A stretch of DNA of 64,000 nucleotides from Halocaridina rubra (lineage: Eukaryota; Arthropoda; Malacostraca; Decapoda; Atyidae), in contig JAXCGZ010015132.1 of the NCBI GenBank assembly GCA_037179515.1, forward strand, positions 122,501-186,500, given 5' to 3'. The notes beneath the pieces were generated by a model that was not told the origin of the DNA, ran no database searches, and saw only the letters and a list, made by a program, of their open reading frames with translations. Below, piece after piece: positions 22,584-33,237 of the stretch (position 1 is the first letter of the stretch; every line of letters begins with the position of its first letter). A program made the position numbers and the translations under genes.

Positions 22584-22794
22584 TCTACTATCTTCCCATA
22601 TTTCTCACAAAAGATGTCATACATTTCTTGTACAGATTTGTTGTAAAATAAGGTTCTCCAGTCAATAACTGCAAAAAGCTCATTCATTTTGATGTAATCT
22701 CCTTTCGGATAGTTCCTCCTCATGTCCTCAGTGCCTCTACTCTCAGGAAGAATATCTTCAATGATATACTCCATCAACAACACACAGTGGTCAC

Positions 22795-23236
<442 letters not shown>

Positions 23237-23247
23237 ATAAAAGTTCT

Positions 23248-24032
23248 GTATATAAGAAGTCCTATATAAATTTAAGAAATAAAGTGAAATACAAATAGCC
23301 CACGTGGTGCCAGGAGGTTCAAGTGGTGTAACTGATATTCCCCCACGTATTTTCTGGGCAGGATGTGTGTTTACAGAGAAATTACTACAAGATATATGGT
23401 TCAACCATAGGCCTCTAACACATAGGCAATAGCTGCTGATAGAAGTCAAAATTGTCACAAAGTTCAAGACATTCCCACGGCACACATCTACATGTACGTA
23501 TGTACATGCACCTGTAAAAATACACATATAGGCCCTCCTTTGTATCTGATAGGCCTTCTTGATAGCCCCGCCTTGAAACCACCCACAAGAGAGGGAACCC
23601 CCCTCTTCTCTGGAAGCCTATTGGCAAGACTGTCCAAACCTGCCATGCCCTGACAATAGGCTTCCAGAGAAAAGGGAGTTCATTCCCCTGTAGGTTGTTT
23701 CAAGGCAGGGCTATCAAGAAGGCCTATCAAATACAAATAAGGGCCTATCTGTGTATTTTCGCAGGTGTATGTACGGACGTACATGTAGATGTTTGTCGTG
23801 GGAATGTCTTGAACTTTGTGACAATTTTGACCTCTATCGGCAATTGGTTCCTGTGAGTTGGAGGCCTATGGCTGAACCATATATCTTGTTGTCATTTCTC
23901 TGTAAACACACATCCTGCCCAGAAAATACATGGGAGAATATCAGTTGCACCACTTGACCCTCCTGGCACCACATGGGCTATTTGTAATTGACTTTATTTC
24001 TTAAATTTATGTAGGACTTCTTATATATAGTA
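23248..24032. mobile_element. Large foldback (inverted repeat) element, about 785 bp
   Basis: Two arms of about 376-379 bp (23248-23623 and 23654-24032) are near-perfect reverse complements around a spacer of about 30 bp. The outer ends read TATATAAGAAGTCC against GGACTTCTTATATATA. Shared blocks include GCCCACGTGGTGCCAGGAGG (right arm CATGTGG), TTTCTGGGCAGGATGTGTGT and CTCTGGAAGCCTATTG at the loop. There is no coding content. It behaves like a foldback or MITE-type element. No clear target duplication was seen beside the TA-rich left flank. Confidence 0.88.
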
Positions 24033-24049
24033 TGCTATTTTTTTTAATA

Positions 24050-26608
24050 GAGCAGATGTAAGTATCAAGCGGTTGCTTGCCATCGTCCTTGTATTTCTGT
24101 ATTTGGGGGGCTTCTCATGAGGCTGGTCCCCATTTCCTATTAAATGAAGCACCACTCTCTGGGGTTCCCAATCGAAGCCGAACGAGTGCAAGCTCATGTT
24201 CTCGTTATACTTGTGCCTGTGCCATGTCATGATTGCGTTGTGCTTCTGTTGTGGGAATGGATTGTTAAGATTCTGTTTTACCAAGGGGACTCAGAGTACT
24301 GAACTCGGTTAGGAGCTCACAAACAGACAGGACAGATATTTGTACTTGAACACCCCACCCGTATACCACTACTCGGTTAAATGAAACTCAGAATTCAACT
24401 TTCTATTAATTTTGGAAATGCAATGATATTAAAAGAATTGAATTACAATTTTTAATTAAATTTTATGAAATGCTGCCTCGAATCCCGGAGGTGGTGAGCA
24501 CGATTTCGTTTCCCAGCACCACAGATGTATGCCGAGACTTTGGCCTCAACTCGACGATTACCTCTGTCACACTGGCAGAGTAGAATAGAGGACACTGCAA
24601 TTGCAGGAACAGAAGCGACACACTGTTAATAATGGGAAACTGAAAGCATGAGCACACATATAATGAGTTTCCAATATTATTCTACTGAATGAAAATATAT
24701 TGGTTAGTCACAGCTAACCAGAAATATTTATGCTACCATAAGAGCATACAAAACCATTAATTCTTTGCTGGTATTAAAGGAAAACAATTTATTCACTTTA
24801 AATGAAGAATAAGCAAGACAAATACAGTATGCGTTCATTAAGTTGTGGCTAACAGGTCATATTTGCAAAGCCAACAGGGTAAAATTACCTTTTAATTATT
24901 TGCAGTTTAAGACGTTAGTTAAATGATTAATTGTTTGCAATTTATATAGCAAATACCTTTATGCACGAGTTTTTGACGTAAAGCACTTTATTTACGATGA
25001 CAGAAAGAGGTGAAATGAAATTAGAATTTATTAGGAGAAGGCATAGATTTTTACGGGCTCATAACCAATCTTCAGAGGATGAGATTTTCGTTTATCACAT
25101 TCAATGAAGAGAAACTTCTTAGCAATGTATATCAGCTGTAATTTCCAGGTTAAGGAATTAACTTTGGCAAGTAAGATTCCAGTTAGGTAATCTACAAAAT
25201 TTCATTTGTATGGGAATGGAATCTGAGAAAAAAAAATTTGTAGAATTTAGCCAGTAACGAATGTAACTAATTCTCAAAAAAACAATTTGCTTGACCCACG
25301 AGCTTTACCATACACTATCCCTCACCTTGTTTGTGCCAGATGAATTCCTGTAAAGATGTCACATAAATAAGGTTTGAAATAAAATTGACTGCTGAGGCGA
25401 GACGCCACCCCTGGGATGTTTGACCGCCAAATGAGGACGCTTCAATGTCCCTCCTGGTGACGTCATCTGTAGGATATATTTCTAGAGCAGTAACTGACTC
25501 TTATTTTGTACCAGGGCTACTTTATTGGTGGTCCCTGGCAGGCAATTATAGCAGAGATGCAAGGGAGAGACAGTATTTTAGGTGCAACAAGTGGAAGCAA
25601 ATAAAATAAAACGAGAATAATGATGAAAAATGAGGTTACTGGTAAACAATCTCTGGAACGTTCTTTGTGATGTAGGAGACGGAATTTAAGTATTCAAGTA
25701 ATAAAGAAGCTATTGAAATATATCTAGACAGGCTAATGACATAAGAGCAAGGTCAAATTTATAACAAAATTATCAGCAAGAACAATTTTTTATAATAATT
25801 TAGTAGCAAGAGCTATTTTATCATAGGAAAATTGTAAAGAAATCGTATCTGATAGGCTTGCTGAAAAGAGGGAATGGTAGGAAAACAGAAACAGGGGGCA
25901 GCCTTTATATCGGGATTATGCTTTCTACACGTACAAGAATATTAAATAAGGTATATTTAAAATTAGCCATAAGCTAGTATATAAATTGCAAATAATCATA
26001 ATCTTCAAAAGTCAAGGAGAGGGAATTATTTTTAGATAGAAAAATGACAGTTAAGTTACTAAATTAACTAATAAGGCATCTAACAGCCTCTGGTGACTTT
26101 GAGCGAAACACTCTGTCACAGCTTCCTCGCTTTCTCGTTTCGCTTGCACCTGTTCCTGCTCGCATGCTTTCCTCTCCAGCTTGGCTAGGCGTTTAGCTAT
26201 CTTGGTATGAGCTCACTTGAGGAGCGTTGGCCCTGGGGAATAGCCATGTTTCTCACCCACAGCAATCATCTTGTCCAGGTAACTCTCCTCATCAAATGTT
26301 TCAATGGTTTTCTGTGACTGCCTGGTTTCCATGGCAAGCTCCAGAACAGTCAACAATGAAGTGCCAAAACAATTCAACCACAAAAAAGCAAAAGTCTATA
26401 ATAGTGAAAAATAATTGAAAGAGCCACACAACACCAAGGAGAGAAAAAATTCAACAACACCGTACAAACGTAAGCATATTGGTGACCCTAAAACATCACT
26501 ATGAAAGTGACTCAAAATACAATCAATTGCAACAGCAGCAAAATGTTGCAAAACAATGCATGAAGCACTGGTAATACAGCAATATGCGGCAGTACTTGCA
26601 GTTATGGT
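24050..26608 (-). mobile_element. Second copy of the gag-LTR family, partial, split by an LTR
   Basis: Gag-coding DNA at 24050-24246 and 26121-26340, plus leader sequence to 26608, align with 13690-14080 and 14200-14870 of the complete element. A solo LTR separates the two gag halves. The leader holds one shortened 137-bp unit (26522-26608). No LTR, primer site or protease of this copy remains; the right side passes into a Jockey-like element. Confidence 0.82.
24247..26120 (-). repeat. Solo LTR (1874 bp) inserted in a related gag
   Basis: Begins TGTTGTGGG and ends CTCTGTCACA like the other LTRs of the family. The target duplication GCTTC lies at 24242-24246 and 26121-26125. It is longer than the 920-947 bp LTRs because it keeps a middle section that includes a unit of a roughly 130-bp repeat. 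With no second LTR or internal region inside the duplication, it is the product of LTR-LTR recombination. Confidence 0.9.
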
Positions 26609-26669
26609 GCTTTCGATCCCGCAACCCTAATCAGGAAGCCCTAAAAGTTGCTGAGATCATGACCTCGGG

Positions 26670-28560
26670 AATGGTGGCATACATATCTCTACAAAAACTT
26701 TTTCTCCACTTAAACCTTGTTTTGACTGTGCCTGCTCCATGGTTATCCAGGCTAGGAATCGCACCCACCGATCTTACCAAGCCTCTCCTTTCAATTTAAC
26801 TCACTCTGCTTTTATTGTAGCTAGGAATCGCAGTATTTCTTCCTTTATAAGAAGGTAAGTTGATGACCTTAACTCCTCTCCCACTGACAAATGTTTCTTG
26901 TCCTTAGCCAAAAACCTCTCCAAAAACTTCTGTAACTCAAGCTTTCCCCCTCTCATTCGTTCTGATGGTTCTATGGTTTGCTCTCCCACTGACAAAGCCA
27001 CTCTATTTGGCTCTCATTTTTCTGCCAACTCTTAAATAATAATCGATTCCAGCGCACCTGCCCCTCAATCTTTACCCCGCTCTAACCCTATGCCCTCCCT
27101 TATCCTTTCTTCACGCAAAGTTCATACGGTTCTTTGCTCGCTAAAGACGAACAAGGAATCTGGTCCCGATGGTATCCATGCAAGGTTCCTCAAGGAGTGT
27201 GCAGATGAACTAGCTCTCGTGCTTTGCCATCTTTTTCGCCTCATTCTGTCAACCAGTATTTATCCTTCATCTTGGAAGCATGCTCAAGTTCAACCTGTTC
27301 CAAAGAAGGGTGACCGCTCTGTTCCTTCAAACTACTGACCTATTGCCCTAACCTCCTCTATTGCTAAAGTTTTTGAAACTTTGCTCAATGCTCGCTTTTT
27401 GAAATGCCTTGAATCTTACTCACTTATCTCCGATCACCAGTACAGCTTCCGCAAGGCAAGATCCACTGATGAACTCCTGTCCTATCCTACTCATGTATGG
27501 TCATTTTCTCTGAGGAACTATGGGGAAGCCTTTGTTGTTGCCCTTGATATGTCTAAGGCTTTTGACAGAGTCTGGCACAAGGCTCTGTTAGCCAAACTCC
27601 CTGCCTATGGCTTTACCCCTTCTTTCTGTTCTCTGTTTTCCAGTTTTCTTTCTGACCGTTTTATATCTGTAGTTGTTGATTGTGCGACATCTAGCCCTTT
27701 CTCTGTTACCATTGTTGTTCTACTGGGCTCTGTTCTTTCACCTACTCTATTCCTTCTCTTCATCAATGATCTTCTGCAAACCGCATCTTCCTCTCTTCTT
27801 CATGCCTTTGGTGTTGATTTTACCCTTCATTTTTCCTCTGCCTTTTCTTCACAACCTTCATCTTCTACTCGTGATCAGTCTCGTATCACTCTTTCTTCTA
27901 CTTTCAACTCAAATTACAGAGGGTATCTGAGTAGGGTACTCAAAATTTAGTTAAATTCAATGCCTCCAAGACACAGTTTCTGGCTGTCTCTTTATCTTCT
28001 TCTCCTCCTGATAACCCTATTGTATTGTAGACTAACAAAATTTTCCCTCTTTATCCTATCAATATATTAGGAATCCATATAGCCTCTAACTTGTCTTGGA
28101 GGAATCACTTAATCCAAACTTCTAAATCTTCATCTAAAAAACTGGGTTTTTTTTTCGTTTTCGTCATTACTTTTCCTCTTTACAGTTACTTAAAATCTAT
28201 AAAGGTCTTATCCATCCCCATACTGCTCACACCTCTGGGGTGCTTCTTCTTATACTTATCTCCTTGATAGGGTTGAATTTAAGGCAGTCAGACTCATTTA
28301 ATTATCCTTATCTCTCTTTGCCGTATGATATCTTCCATTTCTCTTTTCTATTGCTACTACTACCATCGCTGCTCTGATGAGTTGGTGAGTTGCATCCCTC
28401 CCCCACTGCTGAGGCCGCGTAACACTCGCCAAGTGGCCACTTCTCACAGGTACTCATTAAGGCATCAGTGGAAATATTTAGTTTTGTCCTTACTTTTTCA
28501 CTTGTGCTGGTTCATTTGGTTACTCAGGTCGGGTTTCTTGTTCATAGGGGACTCTTTTAC
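26670..28560 (+). mobile_element. Jockey/I-group non-LTR retrotransposon (copy 2), decayed
   Basis: Plus-strand sister of the element at 9271-11460, alignable from the EN-RT linker (CTACAAAAACTTTTTCTCC near 26690) to the RT C-terminus (near 28440). The endonuclease and 3' end are not recognisable. It begins directly beside the leader of the gag-LTR copy. Confidence 0.8.
27090..27950 (+). pseudogene. Reverse transcriptase of Jockey-like copy 2
   Basis: 27090-27338 carries SGPDGIHARFLKECADE and WKHAQVQPVPKKGDR, closed by TGA where RPIALTS should continue. 27381-27950 carries QYSFRKARSTDELLSYPTH, VALDMSKAFDRVWHKALL and FLLFINDLLQ. The catalytic box HAFADDSTLHF reads HAFGVDFTLHF, and the [10 protein letters not shown] turn reads VVLLGSVLSP, so the enzyme is dead even where open. 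A C-terminal piece (LLRPRNTRQ) is at 28325-28564. Confidence 0.78.
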
Positions 28561-29150
28561 ATAGTGATCTGTATGTTTTGATTTTCTGGACTAGTTCTAT
28601 GGTGAGTAGGGAATTTTCTGTGCATTTTTTTCTACTCCATACTAAGCAATCATATATGGTCCAGGAATGGAGTAATCCATTTTCCCTGATTTCTATGAAA
28701 AAAATTACTTTGGTTTTCGAACAATTTTTATGAAGAATTTAAGTTTGAAAACCAAGGTTAGATATATATAGCATTGGTGATAATCAATGTAAATAATGAT
28801 TGTGAGACCCATATGAGTGGTATGAACAGAAATATTAGAAGTACCAGGAATAAAATCCCACATAAACGAATAGATTTTGTTGTAATGAAATATTAGTTGT
28901 TGTTTTGAGTTCATTATATGAATGTACTTCTTAGCCGATTCTATTTTGTTTCTCATTCCAAACAAGAGAAGATATTACATTATGATTTCTATATGAATTA
29001 TAAAGAAGATGTACCTAAATGGCTGGTTGAATATAAGTAACAGCCCCATTTCCCTTGTGATATAAGCAAAATAATGATTTCTCTTCACATTTTGTTGACT
29101 TTAAAAATAATATTAAAAAATAATAATAAGTAATAATCATAAAGCAGTAT
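28561..29150. other. AT-rich stretch with no identified feature
   Basis: About 590 bp of AT-rich sequence. No coding similarity, tandem repeat, terminal inverted repeat or similarity to the window's other families was seen by eye. Confidence 0.5.
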
Positions 29151-29154
29151 AATT

Positions 29155-29230
29155 AGAGTGGTTACACTCGCGACTTTGATTCATCAGGTCGTAGGAACAA
29201 AGCCCATCATGGTCTGAGGTTAGCAAGGGC
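29155..29230 (+). repeat. Possible tRNA-derived SINE head
   Basis: GTGGTTACACTCGCGAC resembles a pol III A box region, and GGTCGTAGGAACAAAGCCC, some 30 bp later, resembles a decayed T-arm/B box (GGTTCAAATCC type). Order and spacing fit a tRNA-derived SINE head. There is no cloverleaf good enough for a tRNA gene, and no SINE tail was identified. Confidence 0.4.
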
Positions 29231-29299
29231 ATTCACTCACCGGTGGCACTTGCCAAAACCATAGTCATTTACAAGAGGTCACCATCCTAGTCCTTAATA

Positions 29300-30340
29300 G
29301 AAAAGGGAGTATGTCCCATGGCAAGAGATCTGGAGATGCCTGAGAGAGAGGAACACCGGAGAAATATGTTAGAGTAATTAAGGATATGTTTGAAGGAGCA
29401 TGTACACAAGTAAGGACAAGTGTTGGATTGACAGAGGAGTTTGTAGTATGGATTGGACTACATTAGGGATCGTCATTGAGTCCATATTTGTTTAATATGA
29501 TAATGGATGTAGTTACTGAATAAGTAAGGGAACAGGCACTTTGGAATATACTGTTTAATGATGATGTAGTGTTGTGTGATGAGACCAGAGAGGGAGTGGA
29601 GAAGAAGATGGATAGATGCATTGGAAAGTAGATGACTGAAAATTAGTAGAACAAAAACAGAGTATATGTGTAGTCATCCCACTAGTCAGTTGGGTGACAT
29701 ACATCTACATGAGGAAATAGTAAAGAGGGCAGAAAAATTCAAGTGCTTGAGTTCATATGTGGAGGAAAACGCAAAACTCCAAGTGGAGGTAAACAGCAGA
29801 ATCCAAGCAGGATGGGACAACCAGAAAAGAGTATCTGGAGTGTTATGTGACCTGAGGATAAATGTGAAACTGAAAGGAAAAGTGCATAACACTGTAGTGA
29901 GACCTGCAATGACATATGGAGCAAGGACCTGGCCCATGAAGATATCTTATGAAAAGAAAATGGATGTGGCAGAAATGAGGATGCTTAGATGGATGGTTGG
30001 AATCAAAAGAAATTATAGGATTGGGAATGATTTAGTAAGAGAAACAACTAAAGTTATAGAAGTGTTTAAGAAAATCCATGAGAAGAGGCTTCACTGGTTC
30101 GGACATGTCATGAGGAGGGAACAGGAGTATGTTGGGAGGAGAGTGTTGGAGATGGAGGTGCCAGGTAGGAGGAGGAGAGGGAGACTAAAGAGAAGGTGGA
30201 TGGAGTGTGTAACAGCTGATATGGAACAAAAAGATCGTACAGTGGATGACATCTAAAATAGAAATCGTTGGAAACGGCTTTCCAGAAATAGCAACCCTGC
30301 ATAAGAGGGAAAAGCTGTAGTGGAAGAAGAATAATAAGAA
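29300..30340 (+). mobile_element. RTE-type non-LTR retrotransposon, 5' truncated
   Basis: Plus-strand fragment starting in the RT palm (VIKDMFEGACTQVRTSVG, SLSPYLFNMIMDVV, active-site box FNDDVVL in place of FADD) and running to the C-terminus. Stops in the first part separate it from the open C-terminal section. It is related to, but clearly older than, the RTE element at 53111-56216. Confidence 0.8.
29666..30256 (+). pseudogene. RTE RT C-terminal region
   Basis: 196 residues: RAEKFKCLSSYVEENAKL, NQKRVSGVLCDLRINVKLKG, VVRPAMTYGARTWPMK, VAEMRMLRWMVGIKRN, RLHWFGHVMRREQEYVGRR and GRRRRGRLKRRWMECV. This is the characteristic thumb and C-terminal part of RTE polymerases. It lacks the palm within the open frame and ends at DDI before the usual W-K-R terminal segment. 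Confidence 0.8.
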
Positions 30341-30534
30341 GAATGTGACGTAAAACCGATCACTTGTTAAACTTAAAATTAATCATATATCAATATAGGG
30401 AAATAATATTAGCTAGAAAATGTACAGATCTAATTCTTTATGGGATTTAATAACATTGCCTTTATATGTTGTCACTAGTTCTTCACTTTTTGATAAATTA
30501 CTTTCATTAGTACATGGAAAGTCTAAGACCCTGG

Positions 30535-30612
30535 ATGTTGTTGTTGTTTGAGGTTAAAGCCAACCTTGTGTTGGCACGGGCCCTTGTTCAAAGAACGGCC
30601 CGTAGAGACCCT
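30535..30612. repeat. Possible dispersed repeat with CACGGGCCC/GGCCCG dyad
   Basis: TTGTTGTTGTTTGAGGTTAAAGCCAACC then GGCACGGGCCCTTGTTC and AACGGCCCGTAG. The GGGCC core is repeated in inverted form. It resembles a short dispersed repeat seen widely in crustacean DNA. That resemblance is from memory and unverified. Confidence 0.35.
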
Positions 30613-30686
30613 GGAGGTTCTGGAAATGCCCTGGGTTTCTGTGGGGTGGCTACCATTTTGGCTGGTGTCTTATTTTTAAGCTAATT

Positions 30687-31165
30687 TTAAACACTTGCTC
30701 TTACCTTTGGGCAGAGAGACAAAATACATTAATACTGTCCTTGAGTATTCCCTGCTTTCTATATAAGTGTAGAGTAATTCTTTCTCGTCACCACTTTGTT
30801 GTATTTCAATGTGGCCGAATATAAACACTTGGTCTTAGCTGTGGGTAGAGAGATAAATACATTAGTACTGTCCCTGAGTATTAACTGCTTCCTATATAAG
30901 TATTGCGTAATCCATTCTCTTCGGCGATGAACTATTATCCTATTTCTATAGGATATAAAGGAGACAAAGTAAAGAACGTCTACATTGTTTATTGGTGGGC
31001 TTCTGAAGAGTAGCGCTTTGTGATGTAGTAACGTTAGTAATATCTATAAATTCTTAATACATCGGAAAATATCTAACTACTAGCCTATGAATTTCTTGCT
31101 CAACCAATATAAAGGGGACAAAGTAAAGAATGTCTACATTGTCTATTGGCGGGCTTCTGAAAAGA
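30687..31165. repeat. Two pairs of degenerate direct repeats
   Basis: First pair: about 103 bp at 30687-30790 and 30830-30932 (TAAACACTTGCTCTTA against TAAACACTTGGTCTTA, both ending near CTATATAAGT). Second pair: about 65 bp at 30948-31010 and 31100-31165 (GACAAAGTAAAGAACGTCTACATTG type). Units are spaced about 143-152 bp apart, suggesting a decayed tandem duplication. Confidence 0.7.
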
Positions 31166-32190
31166 TCATAGTCATAAAATTATTGCCAAATATGCAGTAT
31201 ACATACAGGAATAAATATGTACATTATATTCAGTGGCACTAGCCTGCTGAGCAAGAGCTCCTTGGCAGGCAGTTTAATATACATTTCACATAATTTAAAG
31301 CATGACGGCAATAGTTAACAAAAGCTCCAATATAGCAATCTCATACTTATCTTGTAATAAAACAAAATAGTAGCCTGACCTTAACCTGAACATAATGATG
31401 CACCAATACTGTATTAATCATTAATCAACAGCTGCTTGATTTTGCCTAGTAAATAAATGCTGTTTGAGTTTCTTTTTAAATAAAGTTGTGCCAGTTATTG
31501 TTTTTAAATCTTCTGGTAATGCATTCCAACATTTTGGGCCAAAACAGTGAATACAAAATGTGTACAAGGTTGTTCTCGGCTTTGGACATATCAAATTTAT
31601 ATTGTTACCTCTGGTTCCATGGTTGTGTTGAATAAATCTAAATAATTTTCTGTTATCGTTAACATCACTATGTATAATTATAAGACAGAAATATTGTAAC
31701 AAGTAATTAAATTTAAGCAAGTTTAGCTCCTTGAATAAAGAGGAAGTTGAGTCATATTTTCCACTATATGTAATAGTTCTGATCAGTCTTTTCTGAGTTA
31801 CAAATACATCCCATACATTAGACGGCCAAGTACAACCCCAGATGGACAAACAGTATATAATATGAGGATGACACAGGGAATAGTATATGCTTTTTAAGGC
31901 CTCATTTGTTAGGTTATGGTGAATTTTATACAAAATTCCACACGTCTTGGACAGTTTTGAGCAGACAGATTGAATATGATATTTCCTACTTAAATTTTCA
32001 TCAATAATTACTCCCAAAAATTTCTTACAAGCAACTCTTTTAACTTCATACTCATTCATATTAACTTGACCGGTATTGTATACTACAGATCTATTTTGAA
32101 ATAAGATATAGTCAGTTTTGGAAACATTTAGCTTTAATTTATTAACAGAGACTCAGTTGTCGATTTTTTCTACTTCACTATTTAAAAAGT
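31160..32190 (-). mobile_element. CR1-group (Rex1/Daphne-like) LINE fragment, 5' truncated
   Basis: Minus-strand 3' fragment of a non-LTR element distinct from the main CR1 family: RT thumb and C-terminal region, then about 250 bp of 3' UTR. It is flanked by similar sequences of about 58 bp (31017-31073 and 32197-32255), far longer than an ordinary target duplication. The clade call is from general wording and uncertain. Confidence 0.65.
31421..32190 (-). pseudogene. RT thumb and C-terminal region of the Rex1/Daphne-like LINE
   Basis: Open from 32059 as 212 residues: FLGVIIDENLSRKYHI, SKTCGILYKIHHNL, SIYYSLCHPHIIYCLSIWG, QKRLIRTITYSGKYDSTS, HGTRGNNINL and CFGPKCWNALPEDLK. The coding sequence extends upstream to about 32190 (VNKLKLNVSKTDYILFQNR), with one TGA at a Trp position. 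The RT palm is missing. Confidence 0.72.
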
Positions 32191-32349
32191 GGTGGTGTTT
32201 AGTGACATAGTAACTTTAAGTAATATCTATGAATTCTTAATACAATTGAAAATATCAATTTATTCATATGTAAATATTCTTTCTAATGACTTGTACAAAT
32301 AGAATATAGAAATATAAAGTAATTATATAAATATCTACATACATAACAC

Positions 32350-33235
32350 TGAAATATGACTAAAGCTGTCTGCTACAAATTATGATTTTTGTGCCCACAA
32401 AACTGCCTCCTTGGCTGCCTTGTTTTGGCTGTCTTTAATCCTAACCACATCTCCTTTCATCAAATTAACTCAAAATTTAGCAAGTGTGTGATAGTAGAAT
32501 GTTGAGTCTCTTGATACTCATTAAACTGCTTCCTAATAAACATTGGGTCTGGAGTTTTCGGTTTTAGTAAATCTTGAGATGTTAGAAGTGTGGTATAATT
32601 TTGTCGGCCAAATAATCACAGTGTAGGACTGGCATCTACTAGAATCAGAGAATTCCTGTGAGTTTTTCATCAATCTCTTTAAAGTCTGTACACTTTTCTC
32701 AGCTAAACCATTACTTTTACGATATCTAGGAGAAGAGGTTATGTGGTGTGTATCATTAGCTTTACAAATCTGGTAAAATTCTCTTGTTGTAAACTGCAGC
32801 CCTTATCACTGTGAAGTGTTTCTTTTTTATACCATACCTAGGAAATTGGTTTTTATAGCATTAAGTGACATTATTTGCATTAGGGACTTTCATTTCATAA
32901 ACTTCAAAAAAATTTCTATAATAATCAACCATGAATAAATATATTTTGCCATGCAGCTCAAAAAGATCAGAACCTACTTTTTGCCATGGTAAATCAGAAA
33001 TTCATGTGGCAATTAGGGTTTCATTACTTGATGATTACAAAACGTATTACAAGTATCAAATGAACTAATCAAGTCCTAGGTTTCCACATTAATTCCTGGC
33101 CACTACACAAGATCTCTAGCAAATCTCATTATCTTTTCAATGCCTTGGTGTAGCCTTTGAAGCTTCTTGAGGATAACTCACCACAGCTCTGATGGCGCAA
33201 TAATTCTACTTATTTTAAATAATGATAATCTATAT
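32350..33235 (-). pseudogene. Ty3/gypsy (Mag-like) integrase remnant
   Basis: Several minus-strand frames read as one integrase. The zinc-binding segment LHQGIEKIMRFARDLV and WPGINVET comes first (near 33110-33190), then the catalytic core entry [20 protein letters not shown] and a decayed SDxG region (near 32790). At the C-terminal side come KPKTPDPMFIRKQFNEYQE and DVVRIKDSQ-like residues near 32440. Many stops are present. It belongs to the same group as the gypsy element at 4018-6362 but is on the opposite strand and not its continuation. Confidence 0.65.
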
Positions 33236-33237
33236 GT

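Larger units (their letters stand above)
20551..22794 (-). mobile_element. CR1-g: CR1 copy ending at a TA array
   Basis: Minus-strand copy with two tail units, RT, linker and the C-terminal part of the endonuclease, ending at the GKSDHCV codons (CACACAGTGGTCAC), where a TA-rich array begins. Lesions include TAA in VFKF (near 20867), a 2-bp deletion near 21554 and a 1-bp deletion near 22566. Confidence 0.92.
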
